The position numbers and the translations under genes were made by a program. The notes under the pieces were generated by a model. That model was given only the letters and a program-made list of their open reading frames with translations, made no database searches and was not told the DNA's origin. Source: Mycolicibacterium aurum (GTDB taxonomy: Bacteria; Actinomycetota; Actinomycetes; Mycobacteriales; Mycobacteriaceae). From it: a stretch of DNA of 64,000 bases. Below, in pieces: positions 42,103-51,973 of this stretch. How positions within the stretch are numbered: the first letter of the stretch is position 1; each line of letters begins with the position of its first letter. The stretch spans positions 5,971,585-6,035,584 of the forward strand of contig NZ_LR134356.1 of the NCBI RefSeq assembly GCF_900637195.1, given 5' to 3'.

Positions 42103-43593
42103 TCAGACGCTGGGCGTGCCGAACTCGTTCCACCATTTCCGCAATTCGGCGACCGCCTCGTCATGATCCAGCGGGCCACGGTCCAGGCGCAGTTCCTTGA
42201 GGTGGTTCCACGCCTTGCCGACCAGCGGTCCCGGCGGAATCCCGAGGATGCGCATGATCTCGTTCCCGTCGATGTCGGGGCGCACCCGGGCCAGGTCCTC
42301 CTTGGCGGCGAGCTCCTCGATGCGCCGCTCCAGGTCGTCGTAGTTGGCCTGCAGCCGGGCGGCGCGCCGCTTGTTGCGGGTGGTGCAGTCGGCACGCACC
42401 AGCTTGTGCAGCCGCCCCAGCAGCGGTCCGGCGTCGGTCACGTAGCGGCGTACCGCCGAGTCGGTCCACCGGCCGTCGCCGTAGCCGTGGAACCGCAGGT
42501 GCAGGTACACCAGCTGCGACACGTCGGCGATCATCTGCTTGGAGTACTTGAGCTCGCGCAGCCGTTTGCGCGTCATCTTCGCGCCGACCACCTCGTGGTG
42601 GTGGAAGCTCACGCCGCCGTCGGGCTCGTGCCTGCGGGTGGCCGGCTTGCCGATGTCGTGCAGCAGCGCGGCCCACCGCAACACCAGATCGGGACCCCCT
42701 TCGGCGCTCCCCCCGCCGGACCCCTCGAGGTCCATCGCCTGCCGCAGCACGGTCAGCGAATGTTGATAGACGTCTTTGTGCTGGTGGTGTTCGTCGATGG
42801 CCATCCGCATCGCGCCGATCTCCGGCAGCACCACGTCACCGAGTCCGGTCTCCACCATCAGGTCCAGGCCGGCCACCGGGTCGGCGCCCAGCAGCAGCTT
42901 GTCCAGCTCGGCGGCCACCCGTTCGGCGGTGATCCGCGACAGCTGGCCGGCCATGTCCTGCAGCGCCTGCCGCACCCGCGGCGACACCGTGAAGCCGAGC
43001 TGCGAGACGAACCGGGCGGCCCGCAGCATCCGCAGCGGATCGTCGCCGAACGACATCTCCGGGGCTGCCGGGGTGTCGAGGACACCGTCGCGCAGCGCCG
43101 CCAGGCCCGCCAGCGGATCCAGGAACTCGCCGAGACCTGCCGGCTGGTCGGGGTCGATCCGCACGGCCATCGCGTTCACGGTGAAGTCGCGGCGCACCAG
43201 ATCGTCGGCCAGGTTGTCGCCGAACCGCACCTCCGGATTGCGCGACACCTGGTCATAGGTATCGGCGCGGAACGTCGTGATCTCCAGCCGATCGTCACCC
43301 TTGCCGACACCGAGGGTGCCGAACTCGATGCCGGTGTCCCACAGCGCATCGCCCCAGCCGCGCAGGAACCGCAGCATCTGGTCCGGACGCGCGTCGGTGG
43401 TGAAATCGAGATCGGTGTCCAGCCGGCCGAGGAGGGCGTCGCGCACGCTGCCACCGACCAGATACAGCTCGTGACCGTTGTCGGCGAACACCTGGCCCAG
43501 CCCCCGCAACACCTCGCTGTGCCGATTCAGCGACACCTGCGCAGCACCGAGGAGCTCGGCATCGGTGGCGCTGTCACGGCGAGGGTCTGGCAC
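42103..43593 (-). CDS. pcnA: CCA tRNA nucleotidyltransferase
   Basis: The enzyme adds or repairs the 3' CCA end of tRNAs. The 496-residue protein has a class II nucleotidyltransferase head (LVGGSVRDALLG, DTDLDF with the two catalytic Asp, about 45-66), the RRDFTVNAMA and RMLRAARF motifs, and an HD domain (LLHDIGKP, about 308-315) with SFHHHEVVGA. The HD part may trim the 2',3'-cyclic phosphate end. It corresponds to Rv3907c. It is divergent from mutT4, with 85 bp between starts. Confidence 0.95.
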   Translation of the reverse strand: MPDPRRDSATDAELLGAAQVSLNRHSEVLRGLGQVFADNGHELYLVGGSVRDALLGRLDTDLDFTTDARPDQMLRFLRGWGDALWDTGIEFGTLGVGKGDDRLEITTFRADTYDQVSRNPEVRFGDNLADDLVRRDFTVNAMAVRIDPDQPAGLGEFLDPLAGLAALRDGVLDTPAAPEMSFGDDPLRMLRAARFVSQLGFTVSPRVRQALQDMAGQLSRITAERVAAELDKLLLGADPVAGLDLMVETGLGDVVLPEIGAMRMAIDEHHQHKDVYQHSLTVLRQAMDLEGSGGGSAEGGPDLVLRWAALLHDIGKPATRRHEPDGGVSFHHHEVVGAKMTRKRLRELKYSKQMIADVSQLVYLHLRFHGYGDGRWTDSAVRRYVTDAGPLLGRLHKLVRADCTTRNKRRAARLQANYDDLERRIEELAAKEDLARVRPDIDGNEIMRILGIPPGPLVGKAWNHLKELRLDRGPLDHDEAVAELRKWWNEFGTPSV

Positions 43594-43665
43594 GTCCGAT
43601 GAGCCTACTGGTCACAGCGATGTCACCGACCGGCGAGTGCGGCGAGTGCTGCAGTTCATGCCAGC

Positions 43666-43671
43666 TACTAT
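43666..43671 (+). promoter_or_regulatory. -10 element (TACTAT) of mutT4
   Basis: TACTAT ends 7 nt before the GTG at 43679, and decides this start against the upstream ATG at 43658. Confidence 0.55.
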
Positions 43672-43678
43672 CGCTTGG

Positions 43679-44464
43679 GTGTCGGACGGCGAGCAGGCCA
43701 AACCACGACGACGCCGAGGGCGGCGCCGTGGCCGACGCGCGGCAGGTCCCCCGGAGACGGGGTCCGACCAGCCCGCCGCCCACCGGCAACAGACGCCCCA
43801 CAGCACGACCGGTGACCAGTCCGGTTCGACTCCGAAACCGCAGAAGTCCCGGACCCGGCGACCCACCGAGCGTCTGCGCACGGTGCACGAGACATCCGCA
43901 GGAGGCCTGGTCATCGACGGGCTCGACGGCCCGAAGGGCGACCAGGTGGCTGCGTTGATCGGACGCGTCGACCGGCGCGGACGGATGCTGTGGTCGCTGC
44001 CGAAGGGCCACATCGAGATGGGCGAGACGGCCGAGCAGACCGCCATCCGCGAAGTGGCCGAGGAAACCGGCATCCAGGGAGATGTGCTGGCCGCGCTGGG
44101 CAGCATCGACTACTGGTTCGTGACCGAGGGCAGGCGGGTGCACAAGACCGTGCACCATTACCTGATGCGATTCCTCGGCGGTGAGCTGTCCGACGAGGAC
44201 GTCGAGGTGACCGAGGTGGCCTGGGTGCCCCTCAACGAGCTGCCGTCGCGGCTGGCGTACGCCGACGAACGCAAGCTCGCCGAGGTCGCCGACGAGCTGA
44301 TCGACAAGCTGCACACCGACGGCCCCGCAGCCCTGCCGCCCCTGCCGCACACCACACCGCGCCGGCGCGGACAGACCCACTCCCACACCCGCAGACACAG
44401 GCCCGACCCCACCGCGCAACCTCAGCCAGGCCGGCGGACGAACGGCTGCGGTCAAGGACCGTGA
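43679..44464 (+). CDS. mutT4: NUDIX hydrolase MutT4
   Basis: The 261-residue protein starts VSDGEQAKPRRRRGRRRGRR, a very basic tail like that of M. tuberculosis MutT4. The Nudix domain (about 70-215) has an intact box: GHIEMGE, then REVAEETGI. MutT-like enzymes remove damaged or excess nucleoside diphosphate compounds, although MutT4's own substrate is unclear. The last 40 residues are Pro/Arg/His-rich. The stop overlaps the next gene by four bases (GTGA). Confidence 0.93.
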   Translation: MSDGEQAKPRRRRGRRRGRRAAGPPETGSDQPAAHRQQTPHSTTGDQSGSTPKPQKSRTRRPTERLRTVHETSAGGLVIDGLDGPKGDQVAALIGRVDRRGRMLWSLPKGHIEMGETAEQTAIREVAEETGIQGDVLAALGSIDYWFVTEGRRVHKTVHHYLMRFLGGELSDEDVEVTEVAWVPLNELPSRLAYADERKLAEVADELIDKLHTDGPAALPPLPHTTPRRRGQTHSHTRRHRPDPTAQPQPGRRTNGCGQGP

Positions 44465-46866
44465 CGCGGCCCGCGCGCCTGCTCGTCGCGGTGGTCGCAC
44501 TGCTGCTCGCGGTCGCGCCTGCCGCCGTCGCCCCCATCGCCGGCGCCCAACCCCCGGCCGTCCCGTTCCTGCGGGTGCACATCGACAGCATCACCCCTGA
44601 TCTCGTCACCACCACCAGCAACCAGCTGGTGAGCGTCAGCGGCACCATCGACAACGTCGGTGACCGACCCGTGCGCGACGTCGTCGTCCGCCTCGAACGC
44701 GGCCCGGCAGCCGAGACGTCGACCGCGCTGCGCACCGACCTCGCCGGCAACGTCGACCAGTACCAACCCGTCGCCGACTTCATCACCGTTGCACCGGAAC
44801 TCGCCCGCGGACAAAAGGTTCCGTTCCGGCTGTCCTATCCCCTGCGGTCGCCGATGGGCGCGTCCCTGCGGATCGACAGCCCGGGCGTCTACCCGCTGAT
44901 GGTCAACGTCAACGGCACACCCGACTACGGTGCCGCGGCGCGTCTCGACGACTCCCGGTTCCTGCTGCCCGTCGTCGGGGTCCCCCCGCTGGAGGGACCG
45001 GACGGTGAGGACACCTCCGGCGGAGCACTGGACTCGGCCGTTCCGCCCGACACCACCCGCCCCGTCGGGATCACCATGTTCTGGCCGCTGGCCGACCGGC
45101 CCCGGCTGGCCGCGGGGGCCCCCGGCGGCACCACCCCCGTTCGGCTCATCGACGACGACCTGGCGACCTCACTCGGTCCCGGCGGGCGCCTCGACACGAT
45201 GCTCACCGCCGTCGACTTCGCGACCAGCCCCGACGTCGACCCCGGCGGGGATCTGACCCGCGCGCTGTGTCTTGCCGTCGACCCCGATCTCCTCGTCACC
45301 GTCAACGCGATGACCACCGGCTACGTCGTCAACGACGCCGCCGACGCCGGACCGGGCACCCCCACCCATCCGGGCGCCGGGCAGCAGGCCGCGATCGACT
45401 GGCTGGCGCGGCTGAAGACGCTGGCCCTGCGGATGTGCGTCGCGCCGACCACCTACGCGCAGGCCGACCTCGACGCGCTGAACAGGGTCGCCGATCCCGG
45501 TCTGTCGTCGATCGCCACCACCGGCGCGGGTGCGATCGTGGACCAGATTCTCGGCATCGCCGCCACCCGCGGGGTAAGCCTGGTCGGCGACGGCCCGCTG
45601 ACCGCCGCCGCGGTACAGCTGCTGTCCGGCCGCGGCCCCACCGTCGCGATCGCCGCGGCCAATCTGGTCGGTCCAGGCGACGGCACCGGCGAAACCGCCG
45701 GTTCGGCGGACACGGCGCCCGTGCGCTACAGCCCCAACGTGGTCGCCGCGCCGTTCGATCCCGCCGTCGGCGCCGCACTCGCCGGCATGGGACCCACCCC
45801 GGAGTCGCCGTCGTACCTGGACCCGTCCCTGGACTTCGCGGTGAAGCAGGACTCCGCCGCGGCCCGGCGCCAAGACGCGCTCGGTGCGCTGCTGTGGCGC
45901 AGTCTCGCGCCCGACATCGAACCACGCACGCAGATCGTGATGCCGCCGCTGATGTGGAACCTCACACCGGAGGACGCGCAGACGGTCCTCACCGCGGTGT
46001 CCACCAGCATCAGGTCCGGCCTGGCGACTCCGCGGCCACTGGCGGCGCTGCTGTTCGAAGCCAACAGCGCAGCGCCGGGGGCGCCCGTGCCGGACGGCCA
46101 GCTCGGCAACCCGAGGGGGCGGTTCGACAACGGCGTCGTCACGGGGATCGCCGGGGCCACCGGCCGGTTGTGGGGGCTGACCGCGGCGCTGACCAGCGAC
46201 GAGCGGACCGGGCTCACCGGCACGCAGTACACGGCCCCGCTGCGGGAGGATCTGTTGCGCGCGCTGAGCCTGTCGATTCCCCCCGACGCCCGCAACGGAC
46301 TGGCCCAGCAGCGACTGACGACGGTGGGGCGGACGGTGGAAGACCTGTTCAACGCCGTCACCATCGTCAACCCGGGCGGCTCCTACACGTTGGCGACCGA
46401 GCGCAGCCCGCTCCCGCTGGCGCTGCGCAACGACCTTCCGGTGCCGATCCGCGTGCGGCTGGACATCGACGCGCCCCCGGGGATGTCGGTGACCGATATG
46501 GGCGAGATCGTGCTGCCGCCGGGCTTCCTCCCCCTCAAGGTTCCGATCGAGGTGCACTTCACGCAGCGCGTCGCCGTGGACGTGGCGCTGCGTACGGCCG
46601 ACGGGTTGCCGCTGGGTGAGCCGGTCCGCCTGTCGGTGCATTCCAACGCCTACGGCAAGGTGCTGTTCATCATCACGTTGTCGGCCGGCGCGGTGCTGGT
46701 CCTGCTCGTCGGCCGTCGCCTCTGGCACCGGTTCCGCCGCCAGCCCGACCGGGCCGACCTGGATCGTCCCGACCCCATCGAGGTGGCGCTGGCCTATCGC
46801 GAGGACGAGCCCGCCCACAACGCCAAGAGCCGCGCCGGTAGCGGACGGAGCGCCGACGATGCGTGA
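44461..46866 (+). CDS. DUF6049 membrane-anchored protein (Rv3909-like)
   Basis: The 801-residue protein has a signal peptide (about 1-29, LLVAVVALLLAVAPAAVAPI), a long outer region with FLRVHIDSITPDLVTTTSNQ as a first beta-domain, and a C-terminal membrane helix (about 732-754, LFIITLSAGAVLVLLVGRRL) with a short basic inner tail. No catalytic motif is evident. It sits between mutT4 and the MurJ gene and overlaps both (4 and 8 bp), so the three are co-translated; this order is kept across mycobacteria. It probably helps cell-envelope assembly with MurJ. Confidence 0.88.
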   Translation: MTRPARLLVAVVALLLAVAPAAVAPIAGAQPPAVPFLRVHIDSITPDLVTTTSNQLVSVSGTIDNVGDRPVRDVVVRLERGPAAETSTALRTDLAGNVDQYQPVADFITVAPELARGQKVPFRLSYPLRSPMGASLRIDSPGVYPLMVNVNGTPDYGAAARLDDSRFLLPVVGVPPLEGPDGEDTSGGALDSAVPPDTTRPVGITMFWPLADRPRLAAGAPGGTTPVRLIDDDLATSLGPGGRLDTMLTAVDFATSPDVDPGGDLTRALCLAVDPDLLVTVNAMTTGYVVNDAADAGPGTPTHPGAGQQAAIDWLARLKTLALRMCVAPTTYAQADLDALNRVADPGLSSIATTGAGAIVDQILGIAATRGVSLVGDGPLTAAAVQLLSGRGPTVAIAAANLVGPGDGTGETAGSADTAPVRYSPNVVAAPFDPAVGAALAGMGPTPESPSYLDPSLDFAVKQDSAAARRQDALGALLWRSLAPDIEPRTQIVMPPLMWNLTPEDAQTVLTAVSTSIRSGLATPRPLAALLFEANSAAPGAPVPDGQLGNPRGRFDNGVVTGIAGATGRLWGLTAALTSDERTGLTGTQYTAPLREDLLRALSLSIPPDARNGLAQQRLTTVGRTVEDLFNAVTIVNPGGSYTLATERSPLPLALRNDLPVPIRVRLDIDAPPGMSVTDMGEIVLPPGFLPLKVPIEVHFTQRVAVDVALRTADGLPLGEPVRLSVHSNAYGKVLFIITLSAGAVLVLLVGRRLWHRFRRQPDRADLDRPDPIEVALAYREDEPAHNAKSRAGSGRSADDA

Positions 46867-49800
46867 CGCCCGCACCCCCCGCAGGCCGGCGGTACCTCCC
46901 CCGCCGCCGCCCTCGGCACCACCGTCCGCACCGCCGGCACCGCCGTCGGCCCGGCCCGAGATGTCGGACTCCGCCGTGGTGTCGCGGTCCTGGGGAATGG
47001 CGCTGGCCACCCTGGTCAGCAGGCTGACCGGATTCCTGCGCATCGTTGCGCTCGCGGCGATCCTCGGCGCGGCGCTGTCGAGTGCCTTCACCGTGGCCAA
47101 CCAGTTGCCGAACATGATCGCCGCGCTGGTGCTGGAGGCGACCTTCACCGCCATCTTCGTACCGGTGCTGGCCCGCGCCGAGCGCGACGATCCCGACGGC
47201 GGAGCCGCCTTCATCCGACGGCTCCTGACGCTGGCGACCGCACTCCTTCTGGCCGTCACGATCATCTCGACGGTGGCCGCCCCGCTGCTCGCCGACCTGA
47301 TGCTGGGATCGGAGCCTCTGGTCAGCCGCCCCCTGACCACCGCGTTCGCGTACCTGCTCCTGCCGCAGATCATCTTCTACGGGCTGTCGTCGGTGTTCAT
47401 GGCAATCCTGAACACCCGCAACATCTTCGGGCCGCCCGCCTGGGCGCCCGTCGTCAACAACATCGTGGCCATCCTCACGCTCTTGCTGTATGTGCTTGTC
47501 CCGGGCGAACTTTCGCTCGACCCCGTCAAGATGGGCGACGCCAAGCTGCTGGTGCTCGGCATCGGCACCACCCTCGGTGTGGTGGCACAGGCGGCGGTCC
47601 TGTTCGTGGCGATCCGCCGCGAGAAGGTCAGCCTGCGACCGCTGTGGGGCATCGACGACCGTCTCAAGAAGTTCGGCATGATGGCGCTGGCGATGGTGCT
47701 CTACGTGCTGGTCAGCCAGGTCGGATTCATCGTCGGCAACCAGGTCGCCGCCGGCGCGGCCGCCTCTGGGCCCGCCATCTACAACTACACCTGGCTGATC
47801 CTGCAGCTGCCGTTCGGCATCGTCGGTGTCACCGTGCTGACGGTCGTCATGCCCCGGTTGTCACGCAACGCGGCCTCCGGCGACGGCCATGCGGTGCTGG
47901 GCGACCTGTCGCTGGCGACGCGGCTGACCATGCTGACGCTCATCCCGATCGTGGCCATGATGACCGTCGGCGGACCCGCCATCGGCAGTGCGCTGTTCTC
48001 CTACGGCAACTTCGGCGCCGTCGACGCCGGCTACCTCGGCATGGCCATCACGCTGTCGGCGTTCACGCTCATCCCCTACACGATGGTGCTGCTGCAGCTG
48101 CGGGTGTTCTACGCCCGCCAGGAGCCGTGGACCCCCATCGTGCTGATCGTCGTCATCACCGTCGTCAAGGTCGCGGCCTCGCTGGCCTCCCCCCATCTGA
48201 CCGACGACCCACAGCTGGTGGCCGGCTACCTCGGCCTGGCCAACGGCCTCGGCTTTCTCGCCGGCGCCACGGTCGGCTATCTGCTGCTGCGGGCGCGCCT
48301 CGATCCGCCCGGTGGACGCTTGCTCGGCCACGACGTCGTCCGCACCATCCTGGTGACCATCACCGCGTCGCTGACGGCCGGCCTGATCGCCCACGTCGTG
48401 GACCAGCTCCTCGGCCTGGAGGAGCTGACGACGCTCTGGGGTGCCGGCGGTTCGCTGCTGCGCCTGCTCGCGCTCGGCGTCGTGATGGTGCCGATCATCG
48501 TCGGAATCCTGCTCGCGGCGAAGGTCCCCGACGCCCACGCCGCGTTTGCCGCAGTGCGTCGGCGCCTCGGGCGCGGGACGCAGACACCCGTGCCGTCCGT
48601 CCGGGCCATACCGCCGCGACCCCTCACGTACGCTGATCAGAGAAATCAGTCCCCGTTACGCCGGCGTCAGCTTCCTGGATCCGGAGCACGGGGGCCATCG
48701 GGCGAACGTGCCGACGACGGGAGGCGGGGAGGATCCACGGTGAGCGACAAACCCACAAGCGGATCGTCACCGGAGGCGGACTCCACAGCCACCACCCGGA
48801 TCGCCCAGCCGTCTGCATCTGACGTGACGTCCAAGCCGTCGCCAGACGACTTCCAGCCAGACGTCCCCGAGTACGACATCCCGAACCACGACATCCCCAA
48901 CCACGATGCCGCACCGGCCCCGGACCCCGACGACTCCGCGACCACCGCCATGCCGGCCGCCCGATCTCCGCAGCCGGATTCTTCGGCCCGACCGCCGGCC
49001 GACTACATGGGTGACCCGACCCGCGAGGCGCTCGCCTTCGACCCGCCCCGGGAACCGGCCATCGAGACGGCGACCGCCACCGAGGACACCCACCTCATTC
49101 CCGGTGCCACGATCGTGCGCGGCCGCTACCGTCTGCTCGTCCCGCACGGCGGGCCCGCCCACCTGAAGTTCTGGCAGGCCCTCGACACGGCGCTGGACCG
49201 CCAGGTCGCGCTCACCTTCGTCGACCCCGACGGCACACTGCCCGCACAACAGGTCCAGGACATCCTGGATCGCACCCAGCGGCTCAGCCGGATCGACATG
49301 CCCGGTGTGGCGCGCGTGCTCGACGTCCTCAGCATCGGTACCGGTGGCCTCGTGGTGTCCGAATGGATCCGCGGCGGCTCGCTCGCCGAGGTCGCCGAAA
49401 CCAACCCGTCGCCGATCGGCGGCGCGCGGGCCATCCAGTCACTGGCCGCCGCCGCCGAAGTGGCCCACCGCAACGGGGTGGCCCTCTCGGTGGACCACCC
49501 CAGCCGGATCCGGGTCAGCATCGACGGCGACGTCGCGCTGGCGTTCCCGGCCACGCTGCCCGACGGTTCCCCCGACGACGACATCCGCGGCATCGGCGCG
49601 GCGCTGTATGCGTTGCTGGTCAATCGGTGGCCGCTGCCGGAGACCGGCGAACCCAGCGGGCTGGCCCCCGCCGAACTCGACGCCGCAGGCGAACCCGTCG
49701 AACCCAAGACCGTCGACCGCGACATCCCGTTCCAGATCTCGGCGGCCGCGGCGCGCGCCGTCCAGGAGGGCGGGGGCATCCGCAGCGCGCCCACCCTGCT

Positions 49801-50557
49801 GAACCTGCTGCAGCAGGCCACCGCGATCGCCGACCGCACCGACCACATCGCGCCCGTCGACGACCCCTCCCCCGCGGCCGGTGGGAGCGACTGGCAGACC
49901 GATCCCGACCCGGACGCCGCCGCGCGGCGGCGTAGGGGCCTCATCATCGGCCTCAGCGTGGCCGGTGCGATCGCCGTCGTCGCCGTCGTCCTGTTGGCGA
50001 CGGTGCTCAGCCGCATCTTCGGTGACGTCGGGAACGGACTCGGCGGCGACGAGCTCGGCCTCAACTCGCCCTCGGCATCGTCGACGGAAGAACCCAGCAG
50101 TGCCGGCACCGTCATCAAACCGGTACGCGCCACGGTCTTCTCGCCGGAAGGGGAAGCCGACGCCCCCGATCTCGCCGGGCTTGCCATCGACGGGAACCAG
50201 AGCACGGTATGGCCCATCGACACCTACAGCGATCCGGTGCCCTTCCCGAACTTCAAGAACGGCGTCGGCCTGATGCTCCAGCTGTCCGAGCCGGCCACTA
50301 TCGGCTCGGTGACGATCAACCTCAACAGCACCGGGACGTCGGTGCAGATCCGGTCCTCGACCTCCGCGACGCCGTCGTCGCTCGACAGCACGACCGCCTT
50401 GACGCCGCCGACTCCGCTGAAGCCCGGATCCAACACGATCGAGGTGCCCGACGCGGAGCCGACGTCGAACGTGTTGGTGTGGGTATCGACGCTCGGTCAG
50501 GTCAACGGCCAAAGCCGTTCGGACATCGCGGAAATCACGCTCAACGCCGCGTCCTGA
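46859..50557 (+). CDS. murJ: lipid II flippase MurJ fused to a pseudokinase
   Basis: MurJ (MviN) moves lipid II across the membrane for peptidoglycan synthesis. The 1232-residue protein has a Pro-rich start (1-35), about fourteen membrane segments (about 43-560; SRLTGFLRIVALAAIL, NQLPNMIAALVLEATFTAIF), and a cytoplasmic Ser-Thr-type kinase domain (about 745-1000). The kinase looks dead: the VAIK lysine is Thr (VALTF), the catalytic HRD region reads AHRNGVALSVDHP, and the DFG site reads DVALAF. One more membrane helix (about 1035-1060) leads to an outer beta-domain. In M. tuberculosis the pseudokinase, once phosphorylated by PknB, binds FhaA. The ATG overlaps the upstream gene by 8 bp. Confidence 0.95.
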   Translation: MRDARTPRRPAVPPPPPPSAPPSAPPAPPSARPEMSDSAVVSRSWGMALATLVSRLTGFLRIVALAAILGAALSSAFTVANQLPNMIAALVLEATFTAIFVPVLARAERDDPDGGAAFIRRLLTLATALLLAVTIISTVAAPLLADLMLGSEPLVSRPLTTAFAYLLLPQIIFYGLSSVFMAILNTRNIFGPPAWAPVVNNIVAILTLLLYVLVPGELSLDPVKMGDAKLLVLGIGTTLGVVAQAAVLFVAIRREKVSLRPLWGIDDRLKKFGMMALAMVLYVLVSQVGFIVGNQVAAGAAASGPAIYNYTWLILQLPFGIVGVTVLTVVMPRLSRNAASGDGHAVLGDLSLATRLTMLTLIPIVAMMTVGGPAIGSALFSYGNFGAVDAGYLGMAITLSAFTLIPYTMVLLQLRVFYARQEPWTPIVLIVVITVVKVAASLASPHLTDDPQLVAGYLGLANGLGFLAGATVGYLLLRARLDPPGGRLLGHDVVRTILVTITASLTAGLIAHVVDQLLGLEELTTLWGAGGSLLRLLALGVVMVPIIVGILLAAKVPDAHAAFAAVRRRLGRGTQTPVPSVRAIPPRPLTYADQRNQSPLRRRQLPGSGARGPSGERADDGRRGGSTVSDKPTSGSSPEADSTATTRIAQPSASDVTSKPSPDDFQPDVPEYDIPNHDIPNHDAAPAPDPDDSATTAMPAARSPQPDSSARPPADYMGDPTREALAFDPPREPAIETATATEDTHLIPGATIVRGRYRLLVPHGGPAHLKFWQALDTALDRQVALTFVDPDGTLPAQQVQDILDRTQRLSRIDMPGVARVLDVLSIGTGGLVVSEWIRGGSLAEVAETNPSPIGGARAIQSLAAAAEVAHRNGVALSVDHPSRIRVSIDGDVALAFPATLPDGSPDDDIRGIGAALYALLVNRWPLPETGEPSGLAPAELDAAGEPVEPKTVDRDIPFQISAAAARAVQEGGGIRSAPTLLNLLQQATAIADRTDHIAPVDDPSPAAGGSDWQTDPDPDAAARRRRGLIIGLSVAGAIAVVAVVLLATVLSRIFGDVGNGLGGDELGLNSPSASSTEEPSSAGTVIKPVRATVFSPEGEADAPDLAGLAIDGNQSTVWPIDTYSDPVPFPNFKNGVGLMLQLSEPATIGSVTINLNSTGTSVQIRSSTSATPSSLDSTTALTPPTPLKPGSNTIEVPDAEPTSNVLVWVSTLGQVNGQSRSDIAEITLNAAS

Positions 50558-50595
50558 CCGCACCCTCTACCGCCGTCCAATCGCGCAGGCGCGCC

Positions 50596-50964
50596 TCAGG
50601 TCATGATGGAAGCAAAGGGCTCCAAGCCGTATGTCCTGGCATAGCCATTCTCGACTCCGACGAGCAGCTCGACAACCTCGAAATACCGGTCCCAGAACGG
50701 AGTTTCGCGCAGCGCATCGATGAGGAGCTGATAGGCGTGGTGACTTTCCGCTTCCCATACCCAGACGTCGGTGATCCGTGCGGAGTAGAACTCGGTGTCG
50801 TAGAAGCGTGACCGCACGCCGGTCGTCCTAGCCTCTATCGCGGGCAGAACCTGCGTCGTGATAGCCCGCACGCGTTGGGGGACGGTGAGAGCGAGCCATT
50901 CCGGTGTGGTCTTGACGAGCATGAACGCCGTGACCATCTGGTCACTGCCTTCGGCGGCGGGCAT
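50596..50964 (-). CDS. darcynin-family small protein
   Basis: The protein (122 residues from ATG 50964) fits the darcynin/Dabb-like ferredoxin fold: TAFMLVKTTPEWLALTVPQR, SRFYDTEFYSARITDVWVWE, then LRETPFWDRYFEVVELLVGV. The function is unknown. The ATG at 50964 overlaps the stop of the upstream NmrA gene (TGATG). ATG at 50937 is another candidate with a GAAGG ribosome site. The pair is probably controlled by the divergent LysR regulator. Confidence 0.8.
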   Translation of the reverse strand: MPAAEGSDQMVTAFMLVKTTPEWLALTVPQRVRAITTQVLPAIEARTTGVRSRFYDTEFYSARITDVWVWEAESHHAYQLLIDALRETPFWDRYFEVVELLVGVENGYARTYGLEPFASIMT

Positions 50965-51857
50965 CAGGACAGGACCGCCGGCTTGAGGGTCTGGGCGCAC
51001 CACTGATCGAAAGTGGTGGGGGATGCAGTGTCCCGGGTCCGTTCCACTCCGGAGTCAAGACCCTCCTCTTTGGCCCGCTTCATGTCGACGACTCCCTGGA
51101 CGAACGCCTCGTTGAGCCCGTAGCCGACGAGTTCCGCATGCAACTCTTCAAACGGCTGGCGTTCGTAGCGAACAGGGAAACCGAGCTGTTCGGTCATGAT
51201 GCGGGCCAGATCGTTGGGCGACAAGTCCTGCGGCCCGAGAATGGGGATGCTGTCGATGCCTGTCCACGAGCGGTCTAAGAGCAGTTCGGCGGCGACGGCT
51301 GCGATGTCGGCGACGGCAACGAGGGGTGCTTTGCGTTCGCCGGCAGCAACATCCGTGAACACGCCTCGTTGACGAATCGAGTCTGTCTCCTCCAGCAAGT
51401 TCTCGAAGAATGACGGGTTGGCCAAGGCGCGGTAGGCAACGCCGGCTTCGGCAATGAGGTTGTCCATCGCCAGAGAGGCCGTGACCAAACCGGCGCGATC
51501 GGCGACGGCAGTACCGCGGCCGAGTGCGGATATCCCGACGACGTGACCGACGCCTCGTGCCGCGAACGCCTGCGCTGCCGGACGGGTAAAGCCGCTGTAG
51601 CCCTCGTGCGGCGGCAGAGAGGAGTCCGGAGGAACGAGCCAGAAGACGGCATCCGCGCCCTCGAAGGCCCGGTGAAGGATCCGGGCGTCACCGTGTGAGC
51701 CAATGATCACCTCGACCTGTTCGCGGACAACGTCCGGCAGCCGCTCCGGATCGCGCACGATGACTCGCAGCCCTCGTCTGTTGGCGGGCGCGGACTCCAG
51801 GAGACGGGTGAGCAGGTGCCTGCCGATGTTCCCGGTAGGGGCGGTGATGACGATCAT
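50964..51857 (-). CDS. NmrA-like NAD(P)H-binding protein
   Basis: The 297-residue protein begins with a Rossmann strand MIVITAPTGNIGRHLLTRLL (TGxxGxxG-like) and belongs to the NmrA/quinone oxidoreductase 2-like group of atypical SDRs, which lack the YxxxK active site. Such proteins act as redox sensors or reductases. ATG 51857 follows a GCGAGG ribosome site and is preferred over the longer frame. It is divergent from a LysR gene and co-translated with the darcynin-like gene. Confidence 0.88.
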   Translation of the reverse strand: MIVITAPTGNIGRHLLTRLLESAPANRRGLRVIVRDPERLPDVVREQVEVIIGSHGDARILHRAFEGADAVFWLVPPDSSLPPHEGYSGFTRPAAQAFAARGVGHVVGISALGRGTAVADRAGLVTASLAMDNLIAEAGVAYRALANPSFFENLLEETDSIRQRGVFTDVAAGERKAPLVAVADIAAVAAELLLDRSWTGIDSIPILGPQDLSPNDLARIMTEQLGFPVRYERQPFEELHAELVGYGLNEAFVQGVVDMKRAKEEGLDSGVERTRDTASPTTFDQWCAQTLKPAVLS

Positions 51858-51912
51858 GGTGGCCTCGCAGGTTGGGTTGAGTGTGTAGTCGCCATCCTGT
51901 GGAGCCGCACGA

Positions 51913-51962
51913 ATTGCCGGCAATGGGAAATTCAGCACTGAATAATTGCCTAGAGTGGAATT
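51913..51962. promoter_or_regulatory. palindromes in the LysR/NmrA divergent promoter
   Basis: ATTGCCGGCAAT (51913-51924) is a perfect 12-bp palindrome. AATTGCC-TAGAGT-GGAATT (51944-51962) is an imperfect inverted repeat. Both fit the A+T-flanked dyads to which LysR regulators bind and lie between the divergent starts. Confidence 0.55.
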
Positions 51963-51973
51963 ACCCTGATGAT

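Noticed and set aside
45169..47373. Long minus-strand frame opposite the DUF6049 and murJ genes
   Set aside because: It crosses two well-supported genes and has the amino-acid bias of a shadow frame.
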